NCBI RefSeq assembly: GCF_042219825.1
Contig: NZ_JBHJHQ010000003.1
Coordinates: 639,653-703,652 of the forward strand
DNA: 64,000 nt
Source: JBHJHP01 sp042219825
GTDB lineage: Bacteria; Bacteroidota; Bacteroidia; Bacteroidales; UBA5342
Reading direction: 5' to 3'
Within the stretch, counting starts at the first letter, position 1. Every line of letters starts with the position of its first letter. Shown here one piece after another: positions 1 through 8,463 of this stretch. The translations under genes were made by a program, and so were the position numbers. The notes under the pieces are model-generated. The model was not told where the DNA came from and made no database searches. It saw only the letters and a list, made by a program, of their open reading frames with translations.

Positions 1-952
1 TGTGTTCTGACTGCAGCTGACGAATCAGCAGGCGGGCTGTCTCCTCTCCCATTTCAAAGGTGGGATGAGACACCGTAGTTAATGTTGGTTCCACAAAATC
101 GGAATGCAGTTCATTATTAAAACCTGTAACTGCAATGTCTTTGGGAATTTTATATCCACGTTCCTTTAATTCCTTCATCACCACATAGGCCACTGTATCG
201 TTTACACAAAAAATGGCATCAGGCGTTTCGGCTGATTTCATCAGCTTATCAATTGCTTTTTTAGCTCCGACAGGTGTCAGATCTGAATACACCAGATGTT
301 CTTCATTGTATTTCAGATCATTTTCCTGTAATCCACTCAGATAACCCGAAACACGATCCCGCGTAATCGAAAGTTTTTTAGGACCGGCAATGTGTGCAAT
401 TCTGCGGCTTCCGGTTTCGTATAAATGATTTGTTAAATCCTTTGCGGCCTCTGAATTATTGGCTACCACAGAAGAAAACTCATTGGTCCTGCAAACGCGA
501 TCAAAAAATACCACTGGAATATCCTTACTTCTTGCAAGGTCAAAATGTGAGTTATCCTGTGTTTCCTGAGACAGGCACATGATAAGACCTTCTACATTGA
601 GACCTATCAGGTTTTCAACGCATTCCTTCTCTTTGTCGTACGATTCGCGGGAATTAGCAATGATGATAAAGTATCCTTTACGCTTGGCATAATTCTCAAT
701 ACCACTTATAATAGATGAATAAAAGCTGCGCTCAAGGTTTGGAACGATAACACCAATGGCTTTGGTGCTGGTAAGATGAGTTGTTTCCGCAAAATTTGCG
801 GAACGATAATTTCGTTCTTTTGCTAACGCTTTTACCTTATCAATCACTTCCTGACTAATATCAGGGTGATTCTTTAATGCCCTTGACACGGTAGATACAG
901 AAACATTTAGTTCCTGTGCCAAATCCTTAAGTGATACTGTTTTCCTTGCCAT
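1..952 (-). CDS. LacI-family transcriptional regulator (3' end outside window)
   Basis: Reading from an ATG at 952 (an alternative in-frame ATG lies at 958), the frame stays open to the window edge, giving about 317 codons. The N-terminus is a LacI-type helix-turn-helix (SLKDLAQELNVSVSTVSRAL, residues about 6-25). A periplasmic-binding-protein-like effector domain follows from about residue 60 (GVIVPNLERSFYS, FFDRVCRTNEF, GPKKLSITRDRVSGYL). LacI regulators are about 330-340 residues, so roughly 20 are missing. It diverges from a GH43 glycosidase, so it probably controls that gene and the pectate lyase in response to a sugar. The effector cannot be told from sequence. Confidence 0.93.
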   Translation of the reverse strand, partial: MARKTVSLKDLAQELNVSVSTVSRALKNHPDISQEVIDKVKALAKERNYRSANFAETTHLTSTKAIGVIVPNLERSFYSSIISGIENYAKRKGYFIIIANSRESYDKEKECVENLIGLNVEGLIMCLSQETQDNSHFDLARSKDIPVVFFDRVCRTNEFSSVVANNSEAAKDLTNHLYETGSRRIAHIAGPKKLSITRDRVSGYLSGLQENDLKYNEEHLVYSDLTPVGAKKAIDKLMKSAETPDAIFCVNDTVAYVVMKELKERGYKIPKDIAVTGFNNELHSDFVEPTLTTVSHPTFEMGEETARLLIRQLQSEH

Positions 953-971
953 TTGCATTTTATTTTCACTG

Positions 972-979
972 CAAATGTA
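972..979 (-). promoter_or_regulatory. Probable -7 promoter element of the LacI gene
   Basis: The minus strand reads TACATTTG, a perfect match to the Bacteroidota -7 consensus TAnnTTTG, 20 bp upstream of the ATG at 952. No clear -33 TTTG is visible at standard spacing; that region is occupied by the TTGCG/CGCAA palindrome. Confidence 0.55.
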
Positions 980-996
980 TGACGTTTTATATTATG

Positions 997-1014
997 TTGC
1001 GAGATTTTACGCAA
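997..1014. promoter_or_regulatory. Candidate LacI-family operator (TTGCG-N8-CGCAA)
   Basis: The perfect inverted repeat TTGCG-N8-CGCAA covers the region just upstream of the LacI -7 element. Further copies of the half-site lie in the same divergent region: TTGCG at 1039-1043, CGCAA at 1073-1077 and TTGCG at 1119-1123. LacI-family regulators bind inverted repeats of about this length, so autoregulation and control of the GH43 gene are plausible. Confidence 0.5.
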
Positions 1015-1251
1015 ATATTTTTAATAATTTGCATAAAATTGCGAAAATATTCTAATTTTCTTGTATCATACCCGCAATAAAATATATATAATTATCTTAT
1101 ATTCAACAATATCAAATTTTGCGGAATATTTATTTAGTTTGGATTTAAATTGCAGGAACAGCTTATTTAATGGAGACGCAATTAATCGCATCTCTACTAT
1201 TTTTAAAAACATTGGGAATATTCTGTAATTTAGCAGATCAATTTTACAATT

Positions 1252-2220
1252 ATGAATAAATCTCTTTTTCTGTTTTTAATCCTGCTTTTATCCGGCGTTT
1301 GTGCTACATCTGCTCAAAATCCATTCATCACCAAACAATATACTGCCGATCCATCAGCACATGTATTTAACGGACGCATGTATGTGTATCCTTCACATGA
1401 CAGGGATGACAGTAAAACCTTCGATATGATCGATTATCATGTCTATTCTTCTGAAAACATGAAAGACTGGACCGATCATGGCGTAGCATTGCACCTTGAT
1501 TCCGTTTCGTGGGCAAATGAAAAAGCCTGGGCACCGGATTGTGCATACAAAAACGGCAAATACTATTTCTACTTTCCAACAGATGAATCCAAAATTGGTG
1601 TAGCCGTTGGTAATTCGCCTGCAGGTCCGTTTAAAGATGCACTGGGAAAACCACTGGTAACCAAAGACAATCCGGGTGTGGTGAACAAACGTGATTTTAT
1701 CGATCCCTGTATATTTATGGATGACGATGGCACTCCTTATCTTTTTTTCGGACAGCTGGATATTAATGTAGTGAAACTTAACGATGACATGATCACTTAT
1801 AATGGTCCGGTTCAACAGGTGAAAGGAGCCAAAGATTTTTTCGAAGCTGTATGGGTGCATAAATACAACGGAACGTATTACCTCTCCTATTCCACCTGGG
1901 GAGAAAAGGGCGTTACCGGACCTCAAATTGTGTATGCCACTTCAAAAAATATTTTGGGTCCGTATACCTATCAGGGAGTAATTTTAGATGAAGTCAGCAG
2001 TGGTACCAATCACCACTCCATTGTGGAATACAAAGGACAGTGGTATCTGTTTTATCATAATTCGGTTTTGTTTTTAAAACGGACACCCAAAGATTCACCC
2101 GATATGAAATTTAAAGGATACAGACGGAGCATAAATGTAGATTACCTGTATTACAACGAAGACGGAACCATTCAGAAAGTGATTCCAACGGATAATGGTG
2201 TTGATGCGGTTCCTCAATAA
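1252..2220 (+). CDS. Secreted GH43-family glycosidase (arabinofuranosidase/xylosidase type)
   Basis: A 322-residue protein with a signal peptide (residues 1-21, cleavage near TSAQ) and a single five-bladed GH43 propeller. The family's catalytic triad can be placed: Asp33 (TADPSAHVF, general base), Asp151 (DFIDPCIFMDDDG, pKa modulator) and Glu198 (FFEAVWVHKY, general acid). GH43 enzymes release arabinose or xylose from plant arabinan or arabinoxylan; the exact substrate cannot be read from sequence. There is no extra carbohydrate-binding module and no T9SS tail, so it is probably periplasmic or exported by the general route. It diverges from the LacI regulator and precedes a pectate lyase, consistent with pectin side-chain removal. 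Confidence 0.9.
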   Translation: MNKSLFLFLILLLSGVCATSAQNPFITKQYTADPSAHVFNGRMYVYPSHDRDDSKTFDMIDYHVYSSENMKDWTDHGVALHLDSVSWANEKAWAPDCAYKNGKYYFYFPTDESKIGVAVGNSPAGPFKDALGKPLVTKDNPGVVNKRDFIDPCIFMDDDGTPYLFFGQLDINVVKLNDDMITYNGPVQQVKGAKDFFEAVWVHKYNGTYYLSYSTWGEKGVTGPQIVYATSKNILGPYTYQGVILDEVSSGTNHHSIVEYKGQWYLFYHNSVLFLKRTPKDSPDMKFKGYRRSINVDYLYYNEDGTIQKVIPTDNGVDAVPQ

Positions 2221-2349
2221 ACTAGTTAAAGAAGTCCTCCATTTGATTGCTGATTAATCTGAGATATCGGGCCATATCGAAGCAAAAGAAGGTATCCGTC
2301 AATTGACGAATGAATGATTTTAGTTACATTTATAATTTTAAATGCATCG

Positions 2350-4140
2350 ATGAAACTTATCCCATACATTGTACTGACATTGTTTTCGGTACACATCACA
2401 ATTGCTCAGCAAAGCTCATTCTACGGTGTTGAAGGCTGGGCCAATGCAACTAAGGGCGGGAAGGATGGTGAAATTATAAGAGTCACAAATCTGAACAGCA
2501 GTGGACCCGGATCATTTAGTGAAGCTGTTTTGGCATCATTCCCAAGAATTGTGGTTTTTGAAGTTGGCGGTGTTATTGATTTGAATGCACAGAATATCAG
2601 CATTAAAAATCCATTTCTGACCATCGCAGGACAAACAGCGCCTTATCCCGGAATTACGATCATTAATGGCCAGACAAACATCGCTACACACGATGTCATC
2701 CTTCAGCATATTCGGATCAGACCCGGTGCAGCAGGTAAAAATACAGGATGGGAACCGGATGGCTTGTCAACCGTTAGCGGGAGTTTTGTTATCATTGACC
2801 ATTGTTCTTTTTCCTGGGCTGTGGATGAAAACTGTTCGGCATCGGGTCCGCGCTTTGAAGGAGACACACCGGATGACTGGCGCAACAATACATCGCATGA
2901 TGTTACCATCAGCAACTGCATAATTGCTGAAGCCCTGGCTTATGCCACGCACACCAAAGGGCTGCATTCCATGGGTTCACTCATTCATGACAATGCGACC
3001 AATATTGCCATTCTGAAAAATCTGTATGCCCATAATAATTCAAGAAATCCACTTTTTAAAGGCGGAGCCAGGGGTGTAATCGTTAATAATATGATTTACG
3101 ATCCGGGTAAAGAAGCCATTCATTATGCATTAAACGCTGCTGAATGGGAAGGCTATGAATGGCAATCAGGAGAAATGTCCATTATAGGAAATTATATGCA
3201 ACTAGGAATCAGTTCATTGAATACGCCATTTATGAAGGTTCATGCAGGACCATGCAAAATTTATATGAACAATAATAAGGCCTTTAATATAAATGGAAGT
3301 AATGCAACCTTTTATACCGGCGATGCTGCAAATATTGTAACTGAAATACCTGTGTGGAACGACAATATAGCTGTGCTTTCTGTTGATGACGTAGAAGCAA
3401 ATGTGATTCACAATGCCGGCGCAACGCCCTGGAAGCGCGACTCTGTGGATATCCGCATTATTAACGATTTAATAAACCGAAAAGGTAAAATCATTGATTT
3501 CGAAACAGAAGTAGGCGGTTATCCGCAATATCAGCAAACCGTGCAGCCATTTAATGCCGATGAATGGAACCTGGATTTTATGATCCGAAAAGATCCACAG
3601 TTAAACCTTACGATTGAAACACCTGAACCTTATCATGTATCACAACCAGTTAACTTCAATCTCGATACAAGCGGATTTATGCGGGCAATTGATCACATTG
3701 ACTTATTAATTAATGGTCAGGTTGTACAATCAAAAAACGAAAACCTGACGGACTGGAATTATACATTCACTTCTACCGAAACACAAAATGTTGTACTTAT
3801 AATAACTTACAGTTCTACGGAAAAACTTTCAACCGAAACGTTTAACCTGACCATTCAGAATACAACAGCTCTAAATAACCCGGACCAAAATAAACAGCCA
3901 CTGCAATTTCATTACGATAAAAATGATCAAACTCTGATTCTCAGTTTCAATCAGCCGGTAAACCAAAACTACCTTATTAAAATTCTGGATTTAAATGGTA
4001 GATTGGTAAAACAATATGAATCTGCGTTTGAAAATAGCACAAGCTTTTCCTGTAATCTTAATGATCTTCCAACCGGAACCTATGTGCTATCGCTTCATTC
4101 TACAGAATCGGATTTCCGGAGAATATTTACAAAGTATTGA
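2350..4140 (+). CDS. Secreted pectate lyase, PL1 family, with T9SS sorting domain
   Basis: I chose the ATG at 2350 (596 aa) because a standard signal peptide starts there (MKLIPYIVLTLFSV...IAQQ); an in-frame ATG at 2314 would add 12 residues. The region up to about residue 430 has the PL1 right-handed beta-helix signatures of Bacteroidota enzymes: GPGSFSEAV, VVFEVGGVIDL, LTIAGQTAPYPGI and VIIDHCSFSWAVDEN. PL1 enzymes cleave polygalacturonate by beta-elimination. After a linker and a beta-sandwich stretch, the last 75 residues form a type A T9SS sorting domain (ILDLNGRLVKQYE, LPTGTYVLSLHS), so it is probably surface-attached or secreted through T9SS. It lies 129 bp after the GH43 gene. Confidence 0.9.
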   Translation: MKLIPYIVLTLFSVHITIAQQSSFYGVEGWANATKGGKDGEIIRVTNLNSSGPGSFSEAVLASFPRIVVFEVGGVIDLNAQNISIKNPFLTIAGQTAPYPGITIINGQTNIATHDVILQHIRIRPGAAGKNTGWEPDGLSTVSGSFVIIDHCSFSWAVDENCSASGPRFEGDTPDDWRNNTSHDVTISNCIIAEALAYATHTKGLHSMGSLIHDNATNIAILKNLYAHNNSRNPLFKGGARGVIVNNMIYDPGKEAIHYALNAAEWEGYEWQSGEMSIIGNYMQLGISSLNTPFMKVHAGPCKIYMNNNKAFNINGSNATFYTGDAANIVTEIPVWNDNIAVLSVDDVEANVIHNAGATPWKRDSVDIRIINDLINRKGKIIDFETEVGGYPQYQQTVQPFNADEWNLDFMIRKDPQLNLTIETPEPYHVSQPVNFNLDTSGFMRAIDHIDLLINGQVVQSKNENLTDWNYTFTSTETQNVVLIITYSSTEKLSTETFNLTIQNTTALNNPDQNKQPLQFHYDKNDQTLILSFNQPVNQNYLIKILDLNGRLVKQYESAFENSTSFSCNLNDLPTGTYVLSLHSTESDFRRIFTKY

Positions 4141-4618
4141 TCATACTGCTAATGTTATGAATATAAGTGATTTAAAAATAAATTACATTAATTATCTCTC
4201 ACCAACATTCCTTGTTAACACCCTTGTTAATAACTGTTGATTTTTATTCCATACTTTTTAAATACTATCTATTGCATTTAAACTTTGTAACATCAATTAA
4301 CAAAATATTACAATTATCAAAGCATAGTTATTGTTTTTTACGAGGTAAATTATCCATCCAATTTCAACATTTTTTAAGGGTTAGCAGCGCCATTATTTTT
4401 TAACTTTGCCGGTAATTAACAGATTGTGAATAACAGTTGATATGTATTGATATTCAACTTATTTAAATCTTTAATGTTGTCAATAGCGTGTTATTTCAAT
4501 TTTTACAGGATGATAATAACGAGATATGCAACAGATATTACATTTATTTTTCAACGCTATTAACAAGCTATTATAATAATCATATTATTTTTAAATTATA
4601 TCTATTAATATATATTGT
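4141..4618. other. Gene-free, very AT-rich intergenic region; candidate replication origin or long leader
   Basis: No credible gene is present; a 63-codon frame at 4212-4403 is low-complexity. The stretch is very AT-rich and holds a DnaA-box-like TTATTCACA on the minus strand (4425-4433), a weaker TTATCCATC at 4350-4358, and repeated TTCAAC/GTTGA words (near 4235, 4363, 4436, 4453 and 4549). Sampled G and C counts differ between the two sides. A promoter-like TAACTTTG lies at 4401-4408, so part of it may be the nadA leader. The origin reading is an inference only. Confidence 0.3.
4401..4408 (+). promoter_or_regulatory. Possible -7 element upstream of nadA
   Basis: TAACTTTG matches TAnnTTTG exactly but is 210 bp before the nadA ATG, implying a long leader if used. 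The region is AT-rich, so a chance match is possible. Confidence 0.35.
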
Positions 4619-5596
4619 ATGTTGGAAAAAGGATTTGTAGACGCACCCGTCGAAAAAAATTTGAACCTGGCTTCAGAGATAGAAAAACTGAAAAAAGAAA
4701 AGAATGCTGTTATCATGGGGCATTTCTACCAGCGGGACGAGATTCAGGAGATTGCAGATTTTGTGGGAGATAGTCTGGCACTGGCACAATGGGCCTCAAA
4801 AACAGAAGCTGATATCATTGTGTTGTGCGGTGTACATTTCATGGCAGAAACCGCCAAGATCCTTTGTCCCGATAAAAAAGTGATTCTTCCGGATTTGAAT
4901 GCAGGATGTTCCCTGGCTGAATCCTGTAATGTCGTGGATTTTGAAAAATTTGTAAAAGAACGACCCGATCATGTTGTTATTTCGTATGTGAATACTACTG
5001 CTGAGATTAAGGCTTTGACCGATGTTGTCGTGACCTCAACCAATGCGAAGCAGATTGTGGAGAGTTTTCCCGAAGATCAGAAGATTATTTTTGGTCCTGA
5101 CCGTAACCTTGGTAATTATATTAACAGTGTTACCGGACGAAATATGGTATTATGGGATGGAGCGTGTCACGTACATGAGCAGTTTTCTCTTGAACGGATT
5201 CTGGATCTGAAAAAGGACTACCCTGATGCAGAAATTCTGGCTCATCCGGAATGTAAAAAAGTTGTGCTGACTGTTGCGGATCATATTGGTTCCACTTCAT
5301 CTCTTTTAAAATATTCTGCACAATCACCAAAGAACAGATTTATTGTGGCAACGGAATCCGGTATTCTGCATGAGATGCGGAAAAAGAGTCCGGCTAAGGA
5401 ATTTATTCCGGCACCTCCAAATGATTCAACCTGTGCCTGCAACGAATGTAATTTTATGCGGGTGAATACCATGGAAAAATTATACAACTGTCTGAAGTAC
5501 GAACTTCCGGAAATAACGCTGGATGAAGAATTACGAAAGAAAGCTGAAAAGCCTATTCTTAAAATGCTTGAAATTTCAGAAAAGTTAGGATTGTAA
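4619..5596 (+). CDS. nadA: Quinolinate synthase
   Basis: NadA condenses iminoaspartate with dihydroxyacetone phosphate to make quinolinate, the precursor of NAD, in the cytoplasm. The 325-residue protein shows the family blocks in order: MGHFYQRDEIQEIADFVGDS, CGVHFMAETAKIL, DLNAGCSLA, the TSTNA loop, DRNLGNYI, HPECKKVV and STCACNEC. The three cysteines expected to hold the [4Fe-4S] cluster are in the CGVHFMAETAK, HPEC and CACNEC blocks. The ATG at 4619 gives a full-length protein. nadB and nadC are not in the window, so the pathway genes are scattered here. Confidence 0.97.
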   Translation: MLEKGFVDAPVEKNLNLASEIEKLKKEKNAVIMGHFYQRDEIQEIADFVGDSLALAQWASKTEADIIVLCGVHFMAETAKILCPDKKVILPDLNAGCSLAESCNVVDFEKFVKERPDHVVISYVNTTAEIKALTDVVVTSTNAKQIVESFPEDQKIIFGPDRNLGNYINSVTGRNMVLWDGACHVHEQFSLERILDLKKDYPDAEILAHPECKKVVLTVADHIGSTSSLLKYSAQSPKNRFIVATESGILHEMRKKSPAKEFIPAPPNDSTCACNECNFMRVNTMEKLYNCLKYELPEITLDEELRKKAEKPILKMLEISEKLGL

Positions 5597-5598
5597 AA

Positions 5599-5851
5599 GA
5601 CACAAGAACCAAGATGCAAGATCATGGTAAATCCTACTTTTTAATATTGTAAACTACGCACATCGTATCAAATCCCCCTCTTCGTACCCCCTTTTTCTAA
5701 GGGGGACAGCTAAACGTTGCGGTAAAATACTTGATACTTGATAAGGAAAAATTTGACTGTCATAATTTATATTCAGGCAGGCTCAATTGTTCATTAATCG
5801 TTATTAATAAAAAATATCTTGTGTCTTGCATCTTATGTCTTAAATCTTTTT
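5599..5851. repeat. Intergenic element with inverted arrays of degenerate 7-bp repeats (nadA-ruvB)
   Basis: The left arm (5601-5626) contains heptamers of the form xxxCAAG (ACACAAG, AACCAAG, ATGCAAG). The right arm (5817-5851) holds five consecutive heptamers that all begin TCTT (TCTTGTG, TCTTGCA, TCTTATG, TCTTAAA, TCTTTTT), the reverse-complement pattern. Inside are a CCCCCTT/AAGGGGG hairpin (5687-5705) and two TTGATA(C/A) heptamers (5731-5744). A related element precedes dut. It contains no open reading frame. Confidence 0.6.
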
Positions 5852-5857
5852 TATTAC

Positions 5858-5865
5858 TATTTTTG
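5858..5865 (+). promoter_or_regulatory. Probable ruvB -7 promoter element
   Basis: TATTTTTG is an exact TAnnTTTG match. It ends 16 bp before the ruvB ATG, giving a short leader, and it abuts the right end of the heptamer array. Confidence 0.5.
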
Positions 5866-5881
5866 AGGCAAACCATTTTCC

Positions 5882-6904
5882 ATGGACGATATTGATATCA
5901 GGGATTTAAGTAATTCAGAACGGGAAGGGGATATTGATAATAGACTGAGACCTTTAATTTTCGACGATTTCGAAGGTCAGAAGAAAATTGTCAGTAATCT
6001 GCAGGTCTTTGTATTGGCCGCCAAACAACGGGAAGAAGCCCTGGATCATGTACTGTTGCATGGACCTCCTGGACTGGGAAAAACCACCTTATCCAATATC
6101 ATTGCCAATGAACTTGGTGTTGGGTTTAAACTGACTTCAGGTCCTGTTCTCGATAAACCAGGTGATCTGGCGGGTTTATTAACAAATCTTGAACCCAATG
6201 ATGTGTTATTCATCGATGAGATTCATCGTTTAAGTCCGGTAGTGGAAGAGTATCTCTATTCAGCCATGGAGGATTACCGCATCGATATCATGATTGATAA
6301 AGGGCCTAGTGCACGTTCTATTCAGATTGATTTGAATCCTTTTACACTGATTGGTGCAACAACCAGATCAGGATTATTAACCAGTCCGCTAAGAGCCAGA
6401 TTTGGTATTAACTGCCACCTGGAGTACTATGATTCAGAGATTTTAAGTCATATCGTTAAACGGTCTGCCGGAATTTTGAATGTTGAAATAAAGAATGATG
6501 CAGCCCATGAAATTGCAGGACGCAGCCGTGGTACACCAAGAATTGTCAATGCCTTACTCCGTCGCGTAAGGGATTTTGCCCAGGTTCAGGGAGATGGTTC
6601 CATTGATTTAGAGATCACAAAATATGCCCTGGAAGCTTTAAATATTGATAAGCATGGTCTCGATGAAATGGATAATAAAATACTGACTACCATAATCGAT
6701 AAATTTAAAGGCGGACCGGTCGGATTAAATACCATAGCTACTGCAGTAGGAGAGGATAGTGGTACCATTGAAGAGGTTTATGAACCGTTTCTGATTAAGG
6801 AAGGATTTATTAAACGTACGCCACGTGGAAGAGAGGTAACTGAACTGGCCTATAAACACCTTGGAAAAAGCAGGTTTAATCCGGGTGATAATGTGTTATT
6901 TTAA
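5882..6904 (+). CDS. ruvB: Holliday junction branch migration ATPase RuvB
   Basis: RuvB is the hexameric AAA+ motor that, with RuvA, drives branch migration of Holliday junctions. The 340-residue protein has the usual length. Walker A is GPPGLGKTT (near residue 60), Walker B is LFIDEIHRL, sensor 1 is IGATTRSGLL, the arginine-finger region is RARFG, and the C-terminal winged helix ends with FIKRTPRGREVTELAYKHLG. ruvA and ruvC are absent from the window. The flippase gene follows after 12 bp and may be cotranscribed. Confidence 0.98.
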   Translation: MDDIDIRDLSNSEREGDIDNRLRPLIFDDFEGQKKIVSNLQVFVLAAKQREEALDHVLLHGPPGLGKTTLSNIIANELGVGFKLTSGPVLDKPGDLAGLLTNLEPNDVLFIDEIHRLSPVVEEYLYSAMEDYRIDIMIDKGPSARSIQIDLNPFTLIGATTRSGLLTSPLRARFGINCHLEYYDSEILSHIVKRSAGILNVEIKNDAAHEIAGRSRGTPRIVNALLRRVRDFAQVQGDGSIDLEITKYALEALNIDKHGLDEMDNKILTTIIDKFKGGPVGLNTIATAVGEDSGTIEEVYEPFLIKEGFIKRTPRGREVTELAYKHLGKSRFNPGDNVLF

Positions 6905-6916
6905 TTTCATTTTGCA

Positions 6917-8389
6917 TTGGCAAATAAGATAAAACAACTGGCAAAAGATACGGTCATTTATGGCGGAACAACCATATTTACCCGTATTTTAAACTGGTTA
7001 CTTGTACCTTTATACACTTATAAACTTGAAAATCAGGCTGATTATGGTATTGTAATCAACCTCTATGCATGGACTGCTCTCCTGTTGGTAATTTTGACTT
7101 ATGGCATGGAAACAGGTTTTTTCAGGTTTTCAAATAAGCAGGAAGGAGAAACAAAAGTTTACAGTACAAGTATTTTATCCCTTGGTTTTACGAGCCTTTT
7201 ATTTATTTTAATCATTGTTCTTTTTATTCAGCCTATATCAGTATTTCTGGAATACAGAAATTATAAGGATATATTAATTATGCTTGGCATTATAGTTGCC
7301 ATGGATGCCTTTACGGCCATTCCCTTTGCCAGGTTACGTTATACCAACAGACCACTTCGTTTTGCTTTTGTTAAAATCGTTTTAGTTGGTGTGAATATAT
7401 TTTTTAACCTTTTCTTTTTCATTATTTTACCGGCCTGGCATAAAAGTAATCCTGACGGATTAATACCGTCATTATATAATCCTGATTATGGAGTCAAATA
7501 TGTATTTGTCAGTAACCTGTTTTCTTCCGGTATCGTATTGATTATGCTGTTGCCTGAAATTATAAAGGCTAAGTTCGATTTTGATTTCAGTTTACTGAAG
7601 CGCATGTTGAAATATTCCTGGCCAATTCTCATTGTGGGTATTGCAGGAATCATCAATCAATCCGGAGATAAAATTTTATATCCTTTTTTAATCGATGGAA
7701 CTGAAAATGCAAGAACTCAGCTGGGTATATACGGTGCTAATTATAAAATAGCCGTAATTATGGTCATGTTCACGCAAGGCTTTCGTTATGCATTTGAACC
7801 GTTTATATTTAAACATAAACAGGAATCCGATTCAACCAGGGAGTATGCAGATGTCATGAAGTATTTTATCATTCTCGGCATTTTTATTTTCCTGGGTGTG
7901 ATGTTTTACATTGATATTGTAAAATATTTTATCAGTTCATCCTATCATTCGGGTTTAAAGGTTGTACCAATAGTGTTGACCGCGAATTTAATGTTCGGTA
8001 TCTTCTTTAATTTATCGTTGTGGTATAAACTGACGGATAAGACTATTTTTGGGGCATGGCTGGCTATTTTAGGATCTGTTATAACCCTTGGAATCAATAT
8101 TATATTTGTACCCAAATATGGGTATATAGCATCAGCATGGGCAAATTTCATCTGCTATTTCAGCATGGTTGTTATTTCATATTTTTTAATGCAGAAATAT
8201 TATCCTGTTAAGTATGAGCTCAAAAAAATATTTATGTATATCCTTATTGGCGGATTATTATATGTCATCGATATTAAGCTGATTGAACCACTGGGTAACA
8301 TTAAATATGCCCTTAGTGGTGTATTGCTTTTAGGTTATTTAATATATATCCTTCGAAAAGAAAAATTATTTAAACTATTCAAACAATAA
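6917..8389 (+). CDS. Wzx-like polysaccharide flippase (MOP superfamily)
   Basis: A 490-residue integral membrane protein with about 14 hydrophobic segments. The N-terminus (IKQLAKDTVIYGGTTIFTRILN) and the pattern of helix pairs match the oligosaccharide flippase family, which moves lipid-linked glycans across the inner membrane. The start is TTG at 6917, 12 bp after ruvB; no ATG lies near the conserved N-terminus, so a non-ATG start is the best choice. There are no glycosyltransferases next to it, so it is not part of a local polysaccharide cluster. Its position before dut and the TPR/DUF4292/EnvC genes resembles a neighbourhood common in Bacteroidota. Its substrate is unknown. Confidence 0.85.
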   Translation: MANKIKQLAKDTVIYGGTTIFTRILNWLLVPLYTYKLENQADYGIVINLYAWTALLLVILTYGMETGFFRFSNKQEGETKVYSTSILSLGFTSLLFILIIVLFIQPISVFLEYRNYKDILIMLGIIVAMDAFTAIPFARLRYTNRPLRFAFVKIVLVGVNIFFNLFFFIILPAWHKSNPDGLIPSLYNPDYGVKYVFVSNLFSSGIVLIMLLPEIIKAKFDFDFSLLKRMLKYSWPILIVGIAGIINQSGDKILYPFLIDGTENARTQLGIYGANYKIAVIMVMFTQGFRYAFEPFIFKHKQESDSTREYADVMKYFIILGIFIFLGVMFYIDIVKYFISSSYHSGLKVVPIVLTANLMFGIFFNLSLWYKLTDKTIFGAWLAILGSVITLGINIIFVPKYGYIASAWANFICYFSMVVISYFLMQKYYPVKYELKKIFMYILIGGLLYVIDIKLIEPLGNIKYALSGVLLLGYLIYILRKEKLFKLFKQ

Positions 8390-8463
8390 GTGTTATAAAT
8401 GGTTAAACGTTTTATGTAAAGCAGTTTACAAGAATTTGAAAATACTATTTTAGCAGAATATAG

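Noticed and set aside
1393..1926. 177-codon open frame antisense to the GH43 gene
   Set aside because: It lies entirely inside a gene with intact GH43 catalytic residues, has no family match that I recognise, and is a typical shadow frame.
4212..4403. 63-codon open frame in the AT-rich gap before nadA
   Set aside because: Low-complexity translation, no ribosome-binding context, and overlaps regulatory-looking AT-rich DNA.
6817..6832. TACGCCACGTGGAAGA in ruvB as a third parS site
   Set aside because: Only 12 of 16 positions match, mostly the CCACGTGG core, and it falls within conserved RuvB coding sequence.
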